Assembly (NCBI GenBank): GCA_028706735.1
Contig: JAQTVS010000031.1
Span: 1 to 14,826 of the forward strand
From: Thiomonas sp.
GTDB lineage: Bacteria; Pseudomonadota; Gammaproteobacteria; Burkholderiales; Burkholderiaceae_C
Direction of reading: 5' to 3'
Length of the DNA stretch: 14,826 nucleotides
A program made the translations under genes and the position numbers. Below are positions 1 to 6,873 of this stretch, in pieces; position 1 is the stretch's first letter; every line of letters starts with the position of its first letter. Below the pieces are notes generated by a model. The model did not search any database and was not told where the DNA came from. It worked only from the letters and a program-made list of their open reading frames with translations.

Positions 1-114
1 CCCGCGGGTGATGAGAAAAAACACCGCGGCGGCAAACAGCACCGCGGAGACGACGTTGAACGTCAGCGCATTGCGCATGAACGGGATGTCGCGCTTGATA
101 CGGAAAAATTCCAT
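1..114 (-). CDS. secF: SecF, N-terminal fragment (protein-export membrane protein), cut by window edge
   Basis: The minus strand from an ATG at 112-114 reads MEFFRIKRDIPFMRNALTFN and continues VVSAVLFAAAVFFLITRG to the window edge, 38 residues in all. This is the typical SecF start: a short basic cytoplasmic segment and then the first transmembrane helix (about residues 17-35). SecF pairs with SecD in the inner membrane and uses the proton motive force to help pull translocating proteins through SecYEG. An AAGG ribosome binding site lies 6 nt before the ATG. The gene follows secD by 47 bp on the same strand, the usual order. Only the beginning is present, so nothing can be said about the periplasmic domain or later helices. 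Confidence 0.95.
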   Translation of the reverse strand, partial: MEFFRIKRDIPFMRNALTFNVVSAVLFAAAVFFLITRG

Positions 115-161
115 GATGTGCCTTGAATCGGGAGTCTGAGGGCCGCGGCGGCTGGGCGCGA

Positions 162-2132
162 TCAATGCACCTTGCGGCGCGGCTTGGTGGTGCGCGGCGT
201 GGGTGCGTCCAGCGGCTTTCCGGCTTTCACGGCGTCACTCGCGGCGCCAGGCGGCAGCGCACCTGCAGTGGCCTCTGCCGCTTGCGGCTTCCAGATCTGG
301 CCGATGGAGATGCTGTGCAGGCGGCGTTTGCGGCCGTACCAGAGATTGATCAATCCACGCGAGAAGAACACCGCCGAGAACATGGAGGTGAGAATGCCCA
401 GCACGTGCACCACGGCAAATCCGCGGATGGCGCCCGAGCCAAAGATCAGCAGGGCGACACCGGCGATCAGCGTGGTGACGTTGGAGTCGAAGATGGTGGC
501 CCAGGCGCGTTCATAGCCGTGGAAGATGGCGTTTTGCGGGCTGGCGCCGTTGCGCAGTTCCTCGCGGATGCGTTCGTTGATCAGCACGTTCGAGTCGATG
601 GCCATGCCCAGCGCCAGCGCCATGGCCGCGATGCCAGGCAGGGTGAGTGTGGCCTGCAGCATGGACAGCACAGCCACCAGCAACAGCAGGTTGACCGCCA
701 GCGCGATGGAGGACACCACGCCGAAGAACATGTAGTAGATCGACATGAAGATGACGATGGCGACGAAGCCCCAGGTCACCGAGTGGAAGCCCTGGTTGAT
801 GTTCTGCTGCCCGAGGCTGGGGCCGACGGTGCGTTCTTCAATGATCTGCATCGGCGCGGCCAGGGCGCCGGCGCGCAGCAGCAGCGCGGTGTCGTTGGCT
901 TCCTGCACGGTCATATTGCCCGAGATCTGCACCCGCCCGCCGGCGATTTCGCTGCGGATCACCGGGGCGGTGATGATCTCGCCGCGGTTGCGGTCGAACA
1001 GAATCATCGCGGTGCGCTTGCCCACATTCTCGCGGGTCACGTCCTGGAAGATGCGCGCCCCTTTGGAGTCGAGGGTGAGGAACACCGCGGGCTCGTTGGT
1101 CTGCTGATCGAAGCCGGGCTGGGCGTCGGTGAGGTTGTCGCCGGTGAGCAGCACGTCGCGCTTGACCACCAGTTTGCCGCCTTGGCGGTCAGGAAAGATC
1201 TGGTCGCCGGAAGGAAGCGGGCCCTGCCCGGCCAGCGCGGCCTGCGCTGCGGCGCTGTCGTCCACCATGCGCACTTCGAGCGAGGCGGTGCGGCCCAGAA
1301 TGTCCTTGGCGCGCGCCACGTCCTGAATGCCGGGCAGTTCGACCACCACGCGGTCACGCCCCTGCTGCTGGATGATGGGCTCGGCCACGCCAAGCTCGTT
1401 GATGCGGTTGTGCAGGGTCTGGATGTTCTGCTTGATCGCGTAGGCTTCTTCCTGCGACACGGCGGCAGGGGTCAGGCTGACGCTGAAGCTGTTCGGCCCG
1501 GCGGGCGGCTGCGGAGCGAATTGCAGGTCGGCATGCTGGCGGGTGATGAGGTCTTTGGCCTGATTGAAGGCGGCGGCATCGACGAACACGCCCTGGATGG
1601 TGTCGCCCACGCGCTCCAGCTTGGTGTAGCGCGCGTCCTTGTCACGCAGGTCGCGGCGCAGCTCGCCGGAAATGGAGTCGAGCTTTTTCTGCACTGCCGC
1701 CTGCATGTCCACCTGCAACAGGAAGTGCACGCCGCCGCGCAGATCGAGGCCGAGATACATGGGGTTGGCGTTGAGCGCGGTCAGCCAGCCGGGCGAGCGC
1801 GACAGCAGGTTCACCGCCACCACATAGTGCGGATTGTCCGCGTCCGGGTTGAGCGCCTTGGCCAGCACATCGCGCGCCTTGAGCTGCACGCTGGTGTTGC
1901 TGAAGCGGTAGTTCACCGTGGCGCCGTTGAAATCGGCCGAATCGGGCTTGAGCGCGGCGGCGTCGAGAATCTGCTCGCCTTTGAGCAGCAGGGCGTTGTC
2001 CACCTTGCTGCCGCCGGTGCTGGAAATCTGCACCGAAGGCGATTCGCCGTACAGGTTGGGCAGCGCATACACCGCGCCCACCACCAGGATGACGACCATG
2101 ATGAGATATTTCCACCAGGGATAACGATTCAT
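162..2132 (-). CDS. secD: SecD, protein translocase subunit
   Basis: This 656-residue protein is the large partner of SecF in the SecDF complex, which drives late steps of preprotein export with the proton gradient. Visible landmarks are: the N-terminal anchor (about residues 9-25); the family motif LGLDLRGGVHFLLQVD at 127-142 opening the large periplasmic region; the RVVVELPGIQD segment at 261-271; and a C-terminal block of about five helices from residue 450 containing LALGMAIDSNVLINERI (506-522), with the conserved Asp513 and Arg521. Length is slightly above the family's usual ~615-640. The excess is a Pro/Ala/Lys-rich tail after residue 612, probably cytoplasmic. A GAGG ribosome binding site precedes the ATG. 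It lies between yajC and secF, but a strong terminator separates it from yajC, so its transcript may be controlled apart from yajC. Confidence 0.98.
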   Translation of the reverse strand: MNRYPWWKYLIMVVILVVGAVYALPNLYGESPSVQISSTGGSKVDNALLLKGEQILDAAALKPDSADFNGATVNYRFSNTSVQLKARDVLAKALNPDADNPHYVVAVNLLSRSPGWLTALNANPMYLGLDLRGGVHFLLQVDMQAAVQKKLDSISGELRRDLRDKDARYTKLERVGDTIQGVFVDAAAFNQAKDLITRQHADLQFAPQPPAGPNSFSVSLTPAAVSQEEAYAIKQNIQTLHNRINELGVAEPIIQQQGRDRVVVELPGIQDVARAKDILGRTASLEVRMVDDSAAAQAALAGQGPLPSGDQIFPDRQGGKLVVKRDVLLTGDNLTDAQPGFDQQTNEPAVFLTLDSKGARIFQDVTRENVGKRTAMILFDRNRGEIITAPVIRSEIAGGRVQISGNMTVQEANDTALLLRAGALAAPMQIIEERTVGPSLGQQNINQGFHSVTWGFVAIVIFMSIYYMFFGVVSSIALAVNLLLLVAVLSMLQATLTLPGIAAMALALGMAIDSNVLINERIREELRNGASPQNAIFHGYERAWATIFDSNVTTLIAGVALLIFGSGAIRGFAVVHVLGILTSMFSAVFFSRGLINLWYGRKRRLHSISIGQIWKPQAAEATAGALPPGAASDAVKAGKPLDAPTPRTTKPRRKVH

Positions 2133-2175
2133 AGCAACAACCTCGGTTCAGCTGCGCATGCCTGGCAGCTCAAAC

Positions 2176-2205
2176 AAAAAAACCGTGCAAGCCCAGCTTG
2201 CACAG
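2176..2205 (-). terminator. Intrinsic terminator or attenuator between yajC and secD
   Basis: Read on the minus strand, CTGTGCAAGC, a TGG loop and GCTTGCACGG form a 10-bp stem (one G-U pair), followed at once by seven T. It begins about 35 nt after the yajC stop and ends about 43 nt before the secD start. A second small hairpin (AGCTGC and GCAGCT arms, 2150-2170) lies just before the secD ribosome binding site. The form is that of a textbook Rho-independent terminator. Whether it ends all yajC transcripts or only attenuates secDF expression cannot be seen. No good promoter is visible in the 43 bp between it and secD. Confidence 0.85.
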
Positions 2206-2240
2206 CGGGCTCCGCGCCGACGCGGAACCATGCAATGCGA

Positions 2241-2576
2241 TCAGACGCCGCTCTTGATCGTGCCCTTGGGCAACACCATGGTCACGGCGCTGCGCTGCAC
2301 TTGCACTTCGGTATTGGCGGCGATTTCCAGCGTGACGTAGTTGTCGTTGATCTTGCTGATCTTGCCCACCATGCCGCCTGTGGTCACCACTTCGTCGCCC
2401 TTGCCCAGCGCCGCGAGCATGGCGCGCAATTCCTTCTGCTTTTTCATCTGCGGGCGCAGCATGACAAAGTAGAGAATGACAAACATCACAATGATGGGCA
2501 GCAGGCTCATCAGGGTGGAGCCTGCACTGGGTGCGGCGGCAGCGGCTTGCGCGTGGGCGACGGAAATGAAGTTCAT
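2241..2576 (-). CDS. yajC: YajC, Sec translocase accessory protein
   Basis: This 111-residue single-span inner-membrane protein co-purifies with SecDF and the SecYEG holotranslocon. The sequence starts MNFISVAHAQAAAAAPSAGS, as in many betaproteobacterial YajC proteins. It has one hydrophobic helix (about 22-41, LMSLLPIIVMFVILYFVMLR), then the family hallmark RPQMKKQKE, and a small soluble domain with KGDEVVTTGGMVGKI. Length is normal. No clear Shine-Dalgarno sequence precedes the ATG, though the start is fixed by family similarity. In many proteobacteria queA and tgt lie upstream of yajC. Here the next gene is the divergent argC, so yajC must be transcribed from the 181-bp divergent gap. Confidence 0.96.
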   Translation of the reverse strand: MNFISVAHAQAAAAAPSAGSTLMSLLPIIVMFVILYFVMLRPQMKKQKELRAMLAALGKGDEVVTTGGMVGKISKINDNYVTLEIAANTEVQVQRSAVTMVLPKGTIKSGV

Positions 2577-2640
2577 GGGTGGTTTGGAACGGTGGAATTC
2601 ATCGGCGTCCCGGCGGGTAGCCGGGGTCGGTCAACCGTGT

Positions 2641-2672
2641 ATTGTCGCAAAGCTGCGCGTCTTTGCCGCAAT
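2641..2672. promoter_or_regulatory. 32-bp imperfect dyad in the yajC/argC divergent promoter region
   Basis: ATTGTCGCAAAG and CTTTGCCGCAAT are inverted arms around an 8-bp centre (CTGCGCGT). Of 12 positions, 10 are complementary, one is a G-T pair and one a mismatch. The dyad lies roughly in the middle of the gap, 64 bp from the yajC start and 85 bp from the argC start. Its shape and place would suit an operator shared by both divergent promoters, or a 5'-leader hairpin. I could not assign clear -10/-35 pairs on either side. GACAAT on the minus strand within the left arm is a weak -10 candidate for yajC. Confidence 0.4.
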
Positions 2673-2757
2673 TCCCTGAAAATCCGCTGTCCTGCATGCA
2701 ACTGCAGCGTCACGCGCCGCACCTAACATCTCTGTTTTGAACCCGAAAACTCACACC

Positions 2758-3816
2758 ATGAAACCTCTGCGCATCGGCATTGTTGGCGGCACCGGCTATA
2801 CCGGAGTGGAGCTGTTGCGCCTGCTGGCGCGCCACCCCCATGCGGAACTGGTGGCCATCACCTCGCGCAAGGAAGCGGGCATGCCTGTGGCCGATCTGTT
2901 CCCCAGCCTGCGCGGACAGGTCGATCTGGCCTTCTCCACACCCGACGACGCGCCGCTGCACACCTGCGACGTGGTGTTCTTCGCCACGCCGCATGGCGTG
3001 GCCATGGCGCAGGCGCGTCGGCTGGTGGACGCAGGGGTGCGGCTCATTGATCTGGCCGCCGACTTCCGGCTGCAGAACCTGGCCGAATTCAGCCAGTGGT
3101 ACGGCATGGAGCATGCCTGCCCGGAGCTGCTGCAGGAGTCGGCCTACGGGCTGGTGGAACTGCACCGCGAAGCGATTGCCAAGGCCCGCATCGTGGCCAA
3201 TCCGGGCTGCTATCCCACCACGGTGCAGCTCGGCTTTGCGCCGCTGCTGCGCACGCCGGGGCTGATCGAGGCGGATCACCTCGTCGCCAATTGCGTGTCG
3301 GGCGTTTCTGGCGCGGGCCGCAAGGCGGAGATCGGCTTTTTGTTCAGCGAAGCCTCGGACAACTACAAGGCCTATGGCGTCAAGGGCCACCGGCACGGCC
3401 CGGAAATCAACGAACAACTGCGCCGCATCGCGGGGGCCGCGCCGGGAAGTGACGCGGTCGATTGCCTGTTCATGCCGCATCTGGCGCCCCTGATCCGCGG
3501 CATGCACTCGACCCTCTACGCCCGCCTCACGCCAGCGGGACAGGCGGCAGACTTGCAGCGCCTGTATGCAGAGTTTTATGCGCATGAAGCCTTCGTCGAT
3601 GTGCTGCCCGCTGGCAGCACGCCGGAAACCCGCTCGGTGCGCGGCGCGAATACCCTGCGCCTTGCCATCCACAAGCCGCGCCCGGACACCGCGATGATTC
3701 TGGTGGTGCAGGACAACCTGACCAAGGGCGCCTCCGGGCAGGCGGTGCAGAACATGAATGTGATGTTCGGCCTGCCAGAGGCTGCCGGGCTGGACGGCCT
3801 AGCGGTATTGCCCTGA
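2758..3816 (+). CDS. argC: N-acetyl-gamma-glutamyl-phosphate reductase
   Basis: ArgC reduces N-acetylglutamyl 5-phosphate to N-acetylglutamate semialdehyde with NADPH, the third step of arginine biosynthesis, in the cytoplasm. The 352-residue protein opens with the Rossmann nucleotide-binding motif [17 protein letters not shown] (7-23). It keeps the catalytic cysteine in ANPGCYPTT (Cys151), the SGVSGAGRK loop (181-189) and the His-rich segment [11 protein letters not shown] (207-217), which holds the conserved active-site histidine. It ends with [16 protein letters not shown] (319-334), typical of the long (~350-residue) ArgC type. A TTG at 2737 would add seven residues, but the family starts at [11 protein letters not shown], so the ATG at 2758 is preferred. 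The ribosome binding site is weak. No terminator follows before erpA 98 bp downstream. Confidence 0.97.
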   Translation: MKPLRIGIVGGTGYTGVELLRLLARHPHAELVAITSRKEAGMPVADLFPSLRGQVDLAFSTPDDAPLHTCDVVFFATPHGVAMAQARRLVDAGVRLIDLAADFRLQNLAEFSQWYGMEHACPELLQESAYGLVELHREAIAKARIVANPGCYPTTVQLGFAPLLRTPGLIEADHLVANCVSGVSGAGRKAEIGFLFSEASDNYKAYGVKGHRHGPEINEQLRRIAGAAPGSDAVDCLFMPHLAPLIRGMHSTLYARLTPAGQAADLQRLYAEFYAHEAFVDVLPAGSTPETRSVRGANTLRLAIHKPRPDTAMILVVQDNLTKGASGQAVQNMNVMFGLPEAAGLDGLAVLP

Positions 3817-3834
3817 GTGGCCAGCCTGTCACGG

Positions 3835-3858
3835 CGACAAAGCCGACGACAAAGCCGC
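3835..3858 (+). repeat. 12-bp near-exact tandem duplication in the argC-erpA gap
   Basis: CGACAAAGCCGA is followed directly by CGACAAAGCCGC, 11 of 12 bases identical. It lies 18 bp after the argC stop and upstream of the candidate erpA promoter. It looks like replication slippage. No function is evident. Confidence 0.6.
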
Positions 3859-3885
3859 TGACGGGCACAGGGTCTTGTCCGGCAC

Positions 3886-3908
3886 TAAAATGCTCCGAAC
3901 TTTAGGAG
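3886..3908 (+). promoter_or_regulatory. Candidate erpA -10 element and strong ribosome binding site
   Basis: TAAAAT at 3886-3891 matches the sigma-70 -10 consensus at five of six positions and would place transcription start near 3898. AGGAG at 3904-3908 lies 6 nt before the erpA ATG and is the clearest Shine-Dalgarno site in the window. No convincing -35 box lies at the right distance, so the promoter call is tentative while the ribosome binding site is solid. Confidence 0.45.
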
Positions 3909-3914
3909 AAGCTC

Positions 3915-4292
3915 ATGAGCGCCATGCTTGATACTGCCCCCGCTGCCGAAATGGCTGTTCCTCCCGCCCCCCTGCTGTTCACCGACAGCGCCGCGGCCAA
4001 GGTCAAGGAATTGATTGACGAAGAAGGCAACAACGACCTGAAGCTGCGCGTGTTCGTGCAGGGCGGCGGCTGCTCGGGCTTCCAGTACGGCTTCACCTTC
4101 GACGAGGCAGTCAACGAGGACGATACGCAGATGATGAAAAATGGCGTCACCCTGCTGATCGACGCCATGAGCCTGCAATATCTCGTCGGTGCGGAGATCG
4201 ACTACAAGGACGGGCTCGAAGGCGCTCAGTTCGTCATCAAAAACCCGAATGCCACGACCACTTGCGGTTGCGGCTCGTCGTTTTCGACCTGA
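3915..4292 (+). CDS. erpA: A-type iron-sulfur cluster carrier (ErpA/IscA family)
   Basis: This 125-residue cytoplasmic protein of the HesB/IscA/ErpA family receives Fe-S clusters from the scaffold machinery and passes them to target enzymes. The three ligand cysteines are present: Cys53 in [13 protein letters not shown], and Cys117 and Cys119 in the C-terminal [10 protein letters not shown]. The core begins near residue 20 ([15 protein letters not shown]). The first ~18 Ala/Pro-rich residues extend beyond the E. coli ErpA start. The family's usual length is 107-115. ErpA is preferred over IscA because no isc genes adjoin it and because the argC/anmK/tyrS neighbourhood matches the stand-alone erpA of Burkholderiales. 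This paralogue choice rests on context. An intrinsic terminator follows 23 bp after the stop. Confidence 0.93.
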   Translation: MSAMLDTAPAAEMAVPPAPLLFTDSAAAKVKELIDEEGNNDLKLRVFVQGGGCSGFQYGFTFDEAVNEDDTQMMKNGVTLLIDAMSLQYLVGAEIDYKDGLEGAQFVIKNPNATTTCGCGSSFST

Positions 4293-4315
4293 ACTGGCGA
4301 CCTCTGTCTGTTCCG

Positions 4316-4340
4316 AACCGCCCCGCCCGGGCGGTTTTTT
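4316..4340 (+). terminator. Intrinsic terminator of erpA
   Basis: AACCGCCC and GGGCGGTT form a perfect 8-bp stem with a CGCCC loop, and the final TT runs on into TTTT (six T at 4335-4340). It lies 23 bp after the erpA stop and before the convergent anmK stop at 4362. Read on the minus strand the hairpin has no T-tract, so it acts mainly for erpA. Confidence 0.93.
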
Positions 4341-4361
4341 CATTCCGCATGTATTCCCATG

Positions 4362-5477
4362 TCACGCTGGATAAATCGCGCCCAGAATGCGCGGTCCAGC
4401 GGCTCCGGTCACTGCGGGCAAATTGCCGGGCAAACCCAGCAGCGCCTGCTGCGCCAGCCAGGCGAAGGCGGCTGCTTCGACCTGCTCGGGCGGAATGCCC
4501 AGCGTATCACTGAGGTGGCAGGGCGCGGTTGGCAGCGCAGCCTGCAGCCGGCGCAGCAGATCGGCGTTGCGCGCTCCGCCTCCGCACACCACGATGTGCG
4601 CAACCTGCGGCATGGCGCGCAACAGGGCGTCTGCCACGCTTTGCGCGGTCAAGGCGGACAGGGTGGCCTGCACATCTTCCGGCGCCAGCGCCGCGGCTTG
4701 CCGGGCCAGCTGTTGATTGAGCCAGGCCGGATGAAAGTCGTCTCGCCCGGTGCTTTTTGGCGCGGCGCGGGAAAAGTAGGAATCGGCCAGAAAAGCCTCC
4801 AGCAGCGCGGGCTGCACCACGCCGCCTGCCGCCCACGCGCCGTCGGCATCGAAGGGCCGCCCGAGGTGGCGCTGCGCCCAATGGTCGAGCAGGGCGTTGC
4901 CGGGGCCGGTGTCGAAGCCGAGGGTGCGGCCATCAGCGAACAGCAGGCTGAGATTGGCGAAGCCGCCGAGATTGAGCACCGCAACATCCTTGCCAGGCGC
5001 TGCAAACACGGCATGGTGGAACGCGGGCGCCAGCGGCGCGCCCTGGCCCCCGGCGGCGACATCGCGGCTGCGGAAATCGGCCACAACCGCAATGCCAGTG
5101 CGCTCGGCCAAGGCGGCAGGCACATTGAGTTGCACGGTGTAGCCCAGATCGGGGCGGTGGCGCACGGTCTGTCCATGCGCACCGATGGCGCGCACGGCAG
5201 ACGCACACAACCCTGTGGACTGCAGCAGGTCTTCCACCACCTCGGCGTAGAGCGCCGCCAATTGCAGGGCTGCGGCGGCGCTGCGGTGAAGTTCGTCAGG
5301 CCCGGCCGTGTTGAGCGCCAGGAACTCGGCGCGCAATTCGGCTGGAAAAGGGCGCGCCGCGTGCGCTTGCACCTGTGGCCTTCTGCCTGACTGCGCGCAG
5401 TCGAGCAGCACACCGTCCACCCCGTCGAGCGAGGTGCCCGACATCAGGCCGATGGTGAGCGCGGACTCAGTCGGCAC
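4362..5477 (-). CDS. anmK: Anhydro-N-acetylmuramic acid kinase
   Basis: AnmK opens and phosphorylates 1,6-anhydro-N-acetylmuramic acid with ATP to give MurNAc-6-phosphate, a step of cell-wall recycling in the cytoplasm. The 371-residue sequence has the phosphate-binding motif GLMSGTSLDGVD (10-21), AIGAHGQTVRH (97-107), VLNLGGFANLS (167-177), GFDTGPGNALLDHW (187-200) and VVCGGGARN (296-304). Asp189 in FDTGPGN corresponds by motif to the catalytic base of E. coli AnmK. Length is normal. The start is a GTG at 5475-5477, the only candidate just before the GLMSGT motif, and it overlaps the end of the upstream M23 peptidase gene by 11 bp. That overlap suggests translational coupling. It is the last gene of a minus-strand M23-M23-anmK unit and is convergent with erpA. 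Confidence 0.97.
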   Translation of the reverse strand: MPTESALTIGLMSGTSLDGVDGVLLDCAQSGRRPQVQAHAARPFPAELRAEFLALNTAGPDELHRSAAAALQLAALYAEVVEDLLQSTGLCASAVRAIGAHGQTVRHRPDLGYTVQLNVPAALAERTGIAVVADFRSRDVAAGGQGAPLAPAFHHAVFAAPGKDVAVLNLGGFANLSLLFADGRTLGFDTGPGNALLDHWAQRHLGRPFDADGAWAAGGVVQPALLEAFLADSYFSRAAPKSTGRDDFHPAWLNQQLARQAAALAPEDVQATLSALTAQSVADALLRAMPQVAHIVVCGGGARNADLLRRLQAALPTAPCHLSDTLGIPPEQVEAAAFAWLAQQALLGLPGNLPAVTGAAGPRILGAIYPA

Positions 5478-6873
5478 GCGCCAGCCGGACGGCGTCGTCA
5501 GCGCCCGCCGCTTGCGCGAGCTGGGTGCGCATCACCGCCGTGGCGGCAAAGAACGCGGCCTTCTCGCCTGGCGGCAGGGGTTTGCCTTGCGGCACATAGC
5601 TGGCCATGCGCAGCGGATCGATCAGACGCCCGGCAGCGTGAAATTCAAAATGCAGATGCGGCCCGGTGGACGTGCCGGAGTTGCCGGTCTTGCCAATGAT
5701 CTGGCCTTCGCCCACGGCCTGTCCCGGCTTGACAGCGATGCTGCTCAGGTGGGCATAGACGGTTTCAAAACCGCCGGGATGGTCGATCTTGATCACATTG
5801 CCATAGCCGTTTTGCATTCCGGCAAACTTGACCCGCCCTTCCGCCACGCTGCGCAAGGGCGTGCCCATGCGGGCGGAGAAATCCACGCCTTCATGCATGT
5901 CGCGCGTCCCCCTGACCGGATGGCGGCGCATGCCGAACGGCGAGGTGACCTTGGCGCCGGGCAGCGGGGAACTGGCCCAGGCCTTCTCCATGCCTTGGCC
6001 AGCGGGGGTGTAGTAAGCGCCCTTGGCGTTGTCGCGGGAAGCAAACCAGACGGCTTGGCGGGTGACGCCGCGGCTGCGAATTTCTGCTGCAAGCAGGTGT
6101 CCTGGGCGGATCTCCCTCCCGTCCAGAGCCTGCATTTCATACACCAGCGCCACCTGATCGCCTTTGCGCAGGGTGCGGCGCAGGTCCATTTGCGGCGCGA
6201 ATACCTTGATGAGTTGCGTGCCGATTGGCGCTGGCACGCCGTTCTGGCTGAGCGCCGTGGTCAAGGCACCGCGCACTGGCACGCTGGCCAGCCGCGTGCG
6301 CGTTTCCATCTTGCGTTCGGTGGTCGAGACTTCCAGTGCGCCGTCCGCTGCAGGGCGCACCTGCAGTTCGCGCCAGAGCGGCTTGGCGTCAGCGTCCGGC
6401 GGCAAGGGCAGTGTGGCGCTGAGCTGCAACAACTCGCCCTGCGCATTGACCACGGAGCGCACCGGCTCGGGGGTTGCACCCGCTGCCACCAGCGCCCGCA
6501 TGCGCGCGTCTGCGCCCAATTGTTTGACTGCCGCGGGGTCGGTGACGCCCAGGCGCCTGAGCAATTGCTGCACCGTGTCCTGACGCCGCACCGTGGTGCT
6601 TTGTGCATAGTGCAGATCGGTGGCGGCAATCGCATCAGTCTGCGCCTGCGCGCCGGCATCGAACAGGGTCGTCACATTGACGCGCGACGGCAGTTGCGGC
6701 TGCGCTTCCACTAAGGCGTAAGCCCCGGCGCTGCTGAGCAGCAGCGCACCGCCCACACTCGCGGCGACGCGGCGGGGATGGGCGCGCAAAGCGGCAAAAA
6801 GCTCGGCAAAAAGCTCGGCAGACAGCTGGGTGACGCGCAACACCGCGTCCTTGCTTCGCGACAGATCAACCAT
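5467..6873 (-). CDS. Membrane-anchored M23/LytM metallopeptidase, complete active site
   Basis: This 468-residue protein probably cleaves peptidoglycan cross-links in the periplasm (MepM-like D,D-endopeptidase family; exact specificity unknown). It has a short cytoplasmic N-terminus, one anchor helix (about 36-55) and a periplasmic middle region with TVQQLLRRLGVTD (100-112). A GDQVALVYE segment (238-246) follows, as in MepM/Csd3-type proteins. The C-terminal LytM domain (about 308-425) keeps all five usual residues: His327 and Asp331 (MHEGVDF), His375 (YAHLS), and His406 and His408 (GPHLHFEF). The start at 6871-6873 is fixed by GGAG 7 nt upstream and an 8-bp overlap with the upstream paralogue's stop. 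The frame stays open 180 bp further upstream, but that part is antisense-like noise inside the neighbour. It is a tandem paralogue of the next gene. Confidence 0.93.
   Translation of the reverse strand: MVDLSRSKDAVLRVTQLSAELFAELFAALRAHPRRVAASVGGALLLSSAGAYALVEAQPQLPSRVNVTTLFDAGAQAQTDAIAATDLHYAQSTTVRRQDTVQQLLRRLGVTDPAAVKQLGADARMRALVAAGATPEPVRSVVNAQGELLQLSATLPLPPDADAKPLWRELQVRPAADGALEVSTTERKMETRTRLASVPVRGALTTALSQNGVPAPIGTQLIKVFAPQMDLRRTLRKGDQVALVYEMQALDGREIRPGHLLAAEIRSRGVTRQAVWFASRDNAKGAYYTPAGQGMEKAWASSPLPGAKVTSPFGMRRHPVRGTRDMHEGVDFSARMGTPLRSVAEGRVKFAGMQNGYGNVIKIDHPGGFETVYAHLSSIAVKPGQAVGEGQIIGKTGNSGTSTGPHLHFEFHAAGRLIDPLRMASYVPQGKPLPPGEKAAFFAATAVMRTQLAQAAGADDAVRLARAD
6793..6816 (-). repeat. Exact 12-bp tandem duplication inside the M23 gene
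   Basis: GGCAAAAAGCTC occurs twice head to tail. Read in the gene's frame it duplicates four residues near the N-terminus (LSAELFAELFAAL, AELF twice), before the anchor helix. It keeps frame, so it is a harmless or recent slippage event in the cytoplasmic segment. Confidence 0.75.

Noticed and set aside
123..2726. An 867-codon open frame on the plus strand across secD, the yajC-secD gap and yajC
   Set aside because: It is antisense to two well-identified genes. The translation is rich in His, Gln, Gly, Asp and Arg with no domain, as expected for a mirror frame in GC-rich DNA. Its passage through the intergenic gap is curious but no ribosome binding site or homology supports it.
2710..3672. 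A 320-codon minus-strand frame opposite argC
   Set aside because: It is antisense to an intact argC, has no recognisable domain, and has low-complexity His/Gln/Arg-rich content.
4329..4340. The erpA terminator as a bidirectional terminator for anmK
   Set aside because: Read on the minus strand the hairpin is followed by GC-rich sequence without a T-tract.
5308..6714. A 468-codon plus-strand frame opposite anmK and the M23 gene
   Set aside because: It crosses the overlap of two real minus-strand genes and shows only mirror-frame composition.
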